Assembly (NCBI GenBank): GCA_029256345.1
Contig: JAQSYC010000044.1
Span: 1-9,708, forward strand
DNA length: 9,708 nucleotides
Reading direction: 5' to 3'
Source of the DNA: Clostridia bacterium
GTDB taxonomy: Bacteria > Bacillota > Clostridia > Lachnospirales > Cellulosilyticaceae
Shown: piece by piece, positions 6,178 through 9,708 of the stretch
Numbering within the stretch: position 1 is the first letter of the stretch
How the letters are laid out: each line of letters opens with the position of its first letter
Program-made: the position numbers and the translations under genes
Notes under the pieces: generated by a model
Database searches by the model: none
Told to the model about the DNA's origin: nothing
What the model saw: only the letters and a program-made list of their open reading frames with translations

Positions 6178-6184
6178 AAGGAGG
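6178..6184 (+). promoter_or_regulatory. Ribosome binding site deciding the nudC start
   Basis: AAGGAGG, 7 bases before the ATG at 6192. In-frame GTG 6168 lies upstream of it and ATG 6186 one base after it, so neither is a likely start. Confidence 0.75.
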
Positions 6185-6191
6185 AATGGGT

Positions 6192-7031
6192 ATGTCAAAA
6201 GAAAGCATTTATAAGCGCTATGTCATAGGGGCAGAGCCAGAGAGCAAATTAGATGAGAAGTCTTATTTCTTAGTCTTTTATGGAGATAAAGTTTTATTGG
6301 ATGGTAGCAGTGAAAGGGCTCAGTTGCCTTATGTAATGGATCTGGAGGTATTAAAGGTTCAGCCAATAAGAATAATCTATCTGGGTACATTTGAAAAGAG
6401 TCCTTGCTATGTGGCGGAAATAGAGGAGGTTTTGAACTTGCCAGATCAGATGCAGTTTTATGATTTAAGATCGTTGTATGATGAGACAGACCATGATTTA
6501 TTTCTCTTAGCGGGTAAGGCTATGCAACTTATTAATTGGGATAAAACCCATCAATTTTGTGGTAGATGTGGTACGAGAACAAATACCATGAAAAAAGAAA
6601 TGGCCAAGATATGCCCGGAATGTGGTTTGGTCAGCTATACTAGGATTTCGCCAGCTATCATAGTAGGTATTTCTAAAGGCAGTCAAATACTTTTGGCTCA
6701 TGCAGGGAATTTTAAGGGAAAAATGTATAGTGTACTGGCGGGGTTTGCAGAGGCGGGTGAAAATCTTGAGGAAACTGTAAAAAGAGAGGTGATGGAAGAA
6801 GTCGGGATTACTATTAAAAATATAAAATATTTTGGAAGCCAGTCGTGGCCTTTTTCTAGTTCCATGATGATTGGTTTTACAGCTGAATATGAAAGTGGAG
6901 AAATAAAGGTAGATGGTAAAGAAATTGTCGATGCAGGATGGTTTGCCCCACAAAATCTGCCTGAACTGCCATCGGAGTATAGCATTGCAAGAGAAATAAT
7001 AGATCATCATATCAAAAGAAATACACTTTGA
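6192..7031 (+). CDS. nudC: NudC-type NAD(+) diphosphatase (Nudix, zinc ribbon)
   Basis: Cytosolic Nudix hydrolase that splits NAD(H) into NMN(H) and AMP; E. coli NudC also removes NAD caps from RNA. 279 residues in NudC order: an N-terminal Nudix-like domain (about 1-115), a zinc ribbon with C123, C126, C141 and C144, then the catalytic domain with a complete Nudix box G184-x5-E-x7-REVMEEVGI (184-206). The NADH-specificity array, SQPWPFPxS in NudC, appears as SQSWPFSSS at 216-224: two prolines are serine, the rest is kept. It therefore most probably acts on NAD(H), with some uncertainty about preference. Start at ATG 6192 because AAGGAGG is 7 bases before it. It has its own promoter and shares a bidirectional terminator with convergent pckA. 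Its place after nfnAB fits pyridine nucleotide turnover, though they do not look co-transcribed. Confidence 0.9.
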   Translation: MSKESIYKRYVIGAEPESKLDEKSYFLVFYGDKVLLDGSSERAQLPYVMDLEVLKVQPIRIIYLGTFEKSPCYVAEIEEVLNLPDQMQFYDLRSLYDETDHDLFLLAGKAMQLINWDKTHQFCGRCGTRTNTMKKEMAKICPECGLVSYTRISPAIIVGISKGSQILLAHAGNFKGKMYSVLAGFAEAGENLEETVKREVMEEVGITIKNIKYFGSQSWPFSSSMMIGFTAEYESGEIKVDGKEIVDAGWFAPQNLPELPSEYSIAREIIDHHIKRNTL

Positions 7032-7048
7032 GCTTAAATAGAAAGCAA

Positions 7049-7086
7049 AAAATACCAGAAGCATAGAGAACTGCTTCTGGTATTTT
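7049..7086. terminator. Bidirectional terminator between nudC and pckA
   Basis: Perfect 15-bp stem (7049-7063 with 7072-7086, arm AAAATACCAGAAGCA) around an 8-base loop. The A-run on one side and T-run on the other let it end transcripts from both strands. It lies 17 bases after the nudC stop and 20 bases after the pckA stop. Confidence 0.9.
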
Positions 7087-7106
7087 GTAGCTTTCATTAA
7101 AAAGTA

Positions 7107-8768
7107 TTAAGCTTTTTGAGCTTCATCAACCACTTTTTGTAATGCCTCAAGTGCATCAGCTGGAAGTTTATCAAATCCACCTTTTTCAGTGTCACGGGAT
7201 TTGATGAATTGCACTCTGTCGTTCATGCGGCCTTGTAATTGTTCAACATAGGCTTTATCTGTTAAGTCTGGAACAAATCCTTCAATTTCCATGATTTCGA
7301 TATCTGAGAATGGTCCCCAAGGTTTGAAGTTTGTTTTGCCTTCAACGATAGCTTCAAGTGTGCCAAGTGTAATAGCTGGCGTTACTTTTTTGCCCATGAA
7401 GTCCCCTGTGTTAAGAATGTAGCAATCTACATTTCTTTCAGCAACTAAAGCTTTGAACTTGTTATAGTCATCAGCAAGAGGATATGTTCTAAATGGGTTT
7501 GCATAAGGTTCAACAACTAATGCATTTGGATCTACGCCAGGAGCAAGTCTCTCTGCACTTGTACGTTTTGTAGCCAGTGTAGCACCCATTACAGAAGCAA
7601 GTGCTGCGCCGCTTAATTTAACAACTGGTGGAAGTGTTGGGTCTTTCATTAACCAGAAAATAGCATTAACTGGCTCATCAAATTTATTCACGCGGTTTGG
7701 TGACCAAAGGATAGATTTAACAGCGCGCCCGTTACCATTACGAATATCTTCTGTAACAGGAACGATTTTACCGTCTTCATCTACTGTAGCACCACAGTTT
7801 TGCATTGTAACAAGGTATTTGTTATCTTCGCATGTAAGTGGATAATCTTGAGTTTTGTCGAAATAAGCTGGTTCAAGAGCTACTGAAGAACCATCCACTG
7901 TTGAGATAACAAAAGCATCATCATGAAGAACAGTGATATCATATTTGTCATTGTGACGGGCATGTGTAATAGTTGATTTTCCAGAACCTGAAAGCCCAAA
8001 TACACCTGCAACGAAAGATTTTCCGCCTTCAAGGTTGTAACGTTTTTGTCCGCCGTGGCAAGAAGCATAACCGTGACGATTAGCTAACGCCCAAGCAAGT
8101 GTTAACGTGCCTTTTTTGTGTTCTCCAAAATATCTCATACCTAAGATAGCAGCGCAGTTGTGCTCTGGATCAAAGAATGTAAGACCCATTGGATGATCAG
8201 GATGTGACCAGCTTGGATCAGAGAAGATATAGATATCCCCTTCATTAGCAATTTCTTTTGAATCAGCATACATCTCTGCTACAGCTTCATTAAGTGCTTG
8301 GAAGTTTAATAACCAAGAATACATAATGTTTTCTTGCGTTTCAGGAATGCAAAGATGTGCTTTTACAGAAAAATCTTTATCAAGACCTACTATAGATTGA
8401 GCGTGATATAATTTTTTGCCGCGAGCTTGGTAAATAGCTTCGCAGATTTTTAATGCATATTCACCTTGGTTAATACCAGGTTCTCCCATGATTTTACGAG
8501 CAGCAGCAGCTCGGCCGCTTACAGCACCATCGTTAAAAAGAAGAATTTTAGAATCTTCATCAAGGCCTAAAATCTCTGGTTTATAAACAGGGATATCTGT
8601 TACTACTGTACCAGGAGAGTTTTTAGCTAATTTGTAAGCTTCTTTTAATGAAGTTACAGGTGTTACATTGTTGCCGTAAAAAGCTGTTTCGATAGTTGTG
8701 CGAATTTGGTTGAAGATTGGATTGCTTGCACCGATTTCGGTTCTAGCAAATTTTGCCTTTGTTGCCAT
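7107..8768 (-). CDS. pckA: Phosphoenolpyruvate carboxykinase (ATP-type)
   Basis: Cytosolic enzyme interconverting oxaloacetate + ATP and PEP + CO2 + ADP; gluconeogenic, or CO2-fixing in fermenters. 553 residues, slightly above the usual 520-540. Alignable blocks: GEHKKGTLTLAWALAN with K218/K219 (E. coli K213 region), ASCHGG with H238 (E. coli H232), P-loop GLSGSGKST 258-266, metal-binding HDDAF 282-286 (E. coli D268/D269 region), LPPVVKLSGAA (379-389) and YILNTGDFMGKKVTPAITLGTLEAI near 450-474. The kinase-2 segment HDDAFVIS and the GSGKST P-loop differ from the E. coli forms, so this is a divergent branch. Start: ATG 8768 has AAGGAGG 8 bases upstream; the open frame continues to 8822 but that would place the ribosome binding site inside the gene. 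It has its own promoter with a 115-base leader. C-terminal residues are alanine- and lysine-rich. Confidence 0.92.
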   Translation of the reverse strand: MATKAKFARTEIGASNPIFNQIRTTIETAFYGNNVTPVTSLKEAYKLAKNSPGTVVTDIPVYKPEILGLDEDSKILLFNDGAVSGRAAAARKIMGEPGINQGEYALKICEAIYQARGKKLYHAQSIVGLDKDFSVKAHLCIPETQENIMYSWLLNFQALNEAVAEMYADSKEIANEGDIYIFSDPSWSHPDHPMGLTFFDPEHNCAAILGMRYFGEHKKGTLTLAWALANRHGYASCHGGQKRYNLEGGKSFVAGVFGLSGSGKSTITHARHNDKYDITVLHDDAFVISTVDGSSVALEPAYFDKTQDYPLTCEDNKYLVTMQNCGATVDEDGKIVPVTEDIRNGNGRAVKSILWSPNRVNKFDEPVNAIFWLMKDPTLPPVVKLSGAALASVMGATLATKRTSAERLAPGVDPNALVVEPYANPFRTYPLADDYNKFKALVAERNVDCYILNTGDFMGKKVTPAITLGTLEAIVEGKTNFKPWGPFSDIEIMEIEGFVPDLTDKAYVEQLQGRMNDRVQFIKSRDTEKGGFDKLPADALEALQKVVDEAQKA

Positions 8769-8776
8769 GTGTAAAT

Positions 8777-8783
8777 CCTCCTT
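8777..8783 (-). promoter_or_regulatory. Ribosome binding site deciding the pckA start
   Basis: AAGGAGG on the minus strand, 8 bases before the ATG at 8768; it rules against the longer frame that begins at 8822. Confidence 0.8.
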
Positions 8784-8809
8784 GAATAGATAGTATTTAA
8801 ATAATATAT

Positions 8810-8838
8810 CATTATATACCACTAGGTGGTAGGTAATG
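8810..8838. repeat. 29-base interrupted inverted repeat in the pckA leader
   Basis: On the plus strand CATTA-TA-TACCAC-TAG-GTGGTA-GG-TAATG: 5-base outer arms and perfect 6-base inner arms, interrupted by a 2x2 mismatch. It lies 46-74 bases downstream of the predicted pckA start of transcription. It may be an operator or an RNA hairpin; I do not recognise the regulator. Confidence 0.6.
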
Positions 8839-8862
8839 GACTTGGTTAAAACGGATAAGTAT

Positions 8863-8883
8863 GGGGAAATCGAAATTCTCCCC
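8863..8883 (-). promoter_or_regulatory. Hairpin at the 5' end of the pckA transcript
   Basis: On the minus strand, GGGGAGA pairs with TTTCCCC (one G-U) around a 7-base loop. With the start of transcription expected near 8884, the hairpin would begin at about +1 or +2, a position that can protect mRNA from 5'-end decay. Confidence 0.5.
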
Positions 8884-8890
8884 TAGCATA

Positions 8891-8919
8891 ATTATCCATA
8901 ATTTATCACTGAATGTCAA
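8891..8919 (-). promoter_or_regulatory. Sigma-A-type promoter of pckA
   Basis: On the minus strand, consensus -35 TTGACA (8919-8914) and -10 GATAAT (8896-8891) with a 17-base spacer. It is the strongest promoter match in the window. Confidence 0.8.
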
Positions 8920-8930
8920 GAAAAAAACAA

Positions 8931-8951
8931 TATATATTTGACAAATATATA
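8931..8951. repeat. 21-base palindrome upstream of the pckA promoter
   Basis: Perfect 10-base arms TATATATTTG and CAAATATATA around a single A. It lies 11 bases upstream of the pckA -35 box and between the two divergent promoters, a typical place for an operator. No known regulator is assigned. Confidence 0.65.
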
Positions 8952-8994
8952 AAAAAGTATTCGAATTATAGTATAATAACGCGAATATTTTTTT
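8951..8994. terminator. Terminator-like hairpin between the divergent promoters
   Basis: Arms 8951-8963 (AAAAAAGTATTCG) and 8982-8994 (CGAATATTTTTTT) form 13 pairs with one G-U around an 18-base loop, with a run of seven T at the end. Most of the stem is A/T. No plus-strand gene lies upstream for it to terminate, so it may insulate the divergent genes, act as an attenuator, or be an operator. The loop holds the odd palindrome TTATAGTATAA. Confidence 0.45.
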
Positions 8995-9023
8995 GGTACA
9001 TTTTTTTAAGATACTGGTATAGT
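8995..9023 (+). promoter_or_regulatory. Possible extended -10 promoter of the aminotransferase gene
   Basis: TGG-TATAGT (9015-9023) is an extended -10 element; the -35 at 17 bases, GGTACA (8995-9000), is poor. Transcription would start near 9030. Confidence 0.45.
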
Positions 9024-9135
9024 AATGCCCATAATATATGATAAAAATTTACTTTTTTAATAATTTGAGAAGGAGAAATGATACTCATAATGCATTACAA
9101 GAGAGAATATATTTAACAAGAGAGGAGATGAATAA

Positions 9136-9708
9136 ATGCCTGAAAATAGGGAGTATAGAACACTGTTTAATGGGATAGAAATACCAGTGGAATTAGAGGA
9201 TGGGTCTTATGTAGTACCTATTAATTTTGATAATGCAGCCACAACTCCTCCGCTCAAAAGAGTAGATGCGTTCATTTATGACAATATGCTGATGTATGGC
9301 TCGGTAGGGAGAGGTGGGCACAAGTCCTCTTACTGTACACAGGCCTACGAAATTTCAAGAGAAGAGGTCTTGAAATTTTTTAATCTGACAGATTGTGGAA
9401 AATACACGGTAATCTATGTTAAAAATACTACAGAGGGATTAAATCTGCTCTCTAGGGTTCTGTGCAGCAGTAGGATGGATAAGGTATTGGCAACGCGAAT
9501 GGAACACCATGCAAATGACTTGCCTTGGAGAATGGCAGCACATATGTTTTATGCGGAAGTTGATATTGAAGGGAGAATAGATCTAAATGATGTAGAAGAA
9601 AGGCTGATACAGGCCCAAGGAACTATAAAATGTGTAACTGTTGCAGGGGCAGCCAATGTCACAGGTTATGTCAATCCCATACATGATATAGCAAGAGTAG
9701 TACATAGG
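9136..9708 (+). CDS. Class V aminotransferase, cysteine desulfurase-like, 5' part only
   Basis: PLP-dependent fold-type I enzyme of the NifS/SufS/CsdA family, which usually takes sulfur from cysteine; related members are selenocysteine lyases or other aminotransferases. 191 codons are visible and the frame is open to the last base; the family is usually about 380-420 residues. Visible signatures: NFDNAATTPP (30-39, the LDNAATT block), GRGGHKSS near 56-63, NTTEGLN near 97-103, EHHANDLPW near 122-130 (the EHHSN-x2-PW block whose first His lies near PLP) and VAGAANVTGYVNPI near 172-185. The PLP lysine and any catalytic cysteine are beyond the window, so substrate and SufS versus IscS type cannot be settled. 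Start: ATG 9136 is 8 bases after AGAGGAG (9121-9127); an ATG at 9128 is in another frame and closes quickly. It is divergent from pckA. Confidence 0.88.
   Translation, partial: MPENREYRTLFNGIEIPVELEDGSYVVPINFDNAATTPPLKRVDAFIYDNMLMYGSVGRGGHKSSYCTQAYEISREEVLKFFNLTDCGKYTVIYVKNTTEGLNLLSRVLCSSRMDKVLATRMEHHANDLPWRMAAHMFYAEVDIEGRIDLNDVEERLIQAQGTIKCVTVAGAANVTGYVNPIHDIARVVHR

Larger units (their letters stand above)
8769..9135. other. 367-bp intergenic region between divergent pckA and aminotransferase genes
   Basis: No convincing protein gene. It holds, from left to right, the pckA ribosome binding site, a 29-base interrupted inverted repeat (8810-8838), a hairpin at the predicted pckA mRNA 5' end (8863-8883), the pckA promoter (8891-8919), a 21-base palindrome (8931-8951), a 13-bp hairpin with a T-run (8951-8994), an extended -10 promoter (8995-9023) and the aminotransferase ribosome binding site (9121-9127). 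Confidence 0.8.

Noticed and set aside
6507..7097. 196-codon minus-strand open frame across nudC and the terminator
   Set aside because: Antisense to a well-supported Nudix gene and running through the bidirectional terminator; no ribosome binding site or family resemblance.
8938..8977. TTGACA (8938-8943) with TATAAT (8972-8977) as a plus-strand promoter
   Set aside because: The spacer is 28 bases, far too long for sigma-A. Each box is good alone, but they lie in the palindrome and hairpin, and the extended -10 at 9015-9023 is a better candidate.
9078..9116. 12-codon open frame (MILIMHYKREYI) after AGGAG, upstream of the aminotransferase gene
   Set aside because: Only two bases separate AGGAG from the ATG, the frame is very short, and a better ribosome binding site serves the real gene at 9136. 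A leader peptide cannot be excluded but is unsupported.

Overview
The window is AT-rich with strong AGGAGG-type ribosome binding sites. It carries iron alcohol dehydrogenase, NfnAB transhydrogenase and ATP-type PEP carboxykinase genes, and Rex-like operator sequences. Together these point to a fermentative, anaerobic, low-G+C Firmicute of class Clostridia, possibly Lachnospirales-like; I cannot name a genus. All genes look like ordinary chromosomal genes. I see no transposase, phage, CRISPR, tRNA or rRNA sequence.

Layout. (1) 2-715 (+): 3' part of a PilT-type ATPase, cut by the window start. (2) 731-1378 (-): a hemolysin III/PAQR-like membrane protein, convergent with pilT. (3) 1545-2129 (+): a DUF1836 putative DNA-binding protein, divergent from the membrane protein, with back-to-back promoters between them. 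(4) 2130-2532: 403 bp without a gene. It holds an AT-rich hairpin, a possible structured RNA that ends in a GC stem and U-run, and a sigma-A-type promoter flanked by two Rex-like operators. (5) 2533-3702 (+): iron-containing alcohol dehydrogenase, followed by a terminator. (6) 3803-4639 and 4641-6029 (+): nfnA-nfnB, followed by a terminator. (7) 6192-7031 (+): NudC-type NADH pyrophosphatase with its own extended -10 promoter. (8) 7107-8768 (-): pckA, sharing a bidirectional terminator with nudC. (9) 8769-9135: 367 bp between divergent genes, with the pckA promoter and leader and several inverted repeats. (10) 9136-9708 (+): 5' part of a class V aminotransferase (cysteine desulfurase-like), cut by the window end.

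How the genes fit together. The 2.4-7.0 kb stretch is about pyridine nucleotides. An alcohol dehydrogenase disposes of reducing equivalents under probable control of the NADH/NAD+ sensor Rex. NfnAB links NADH, ferredoxin and NADP(H) by electron bifurcation. NudC hydrolyses NAD(H). PckA then sits at the PEP/oxaloacetate node. This functional link is inference from order and family; only nfnA-nfnB look co-transcribed for certain.

Four starts were moved inward from the longest open frame because a strong Shine-Dalgarno lies inside or against the longer version: the hemolysin III-like gene, nfnA, nudC and pckA. The least explained signals are the possible pseudoknotted RNA at about 2253-2381 and the palindromes between pckA and the aminotransferase gene.
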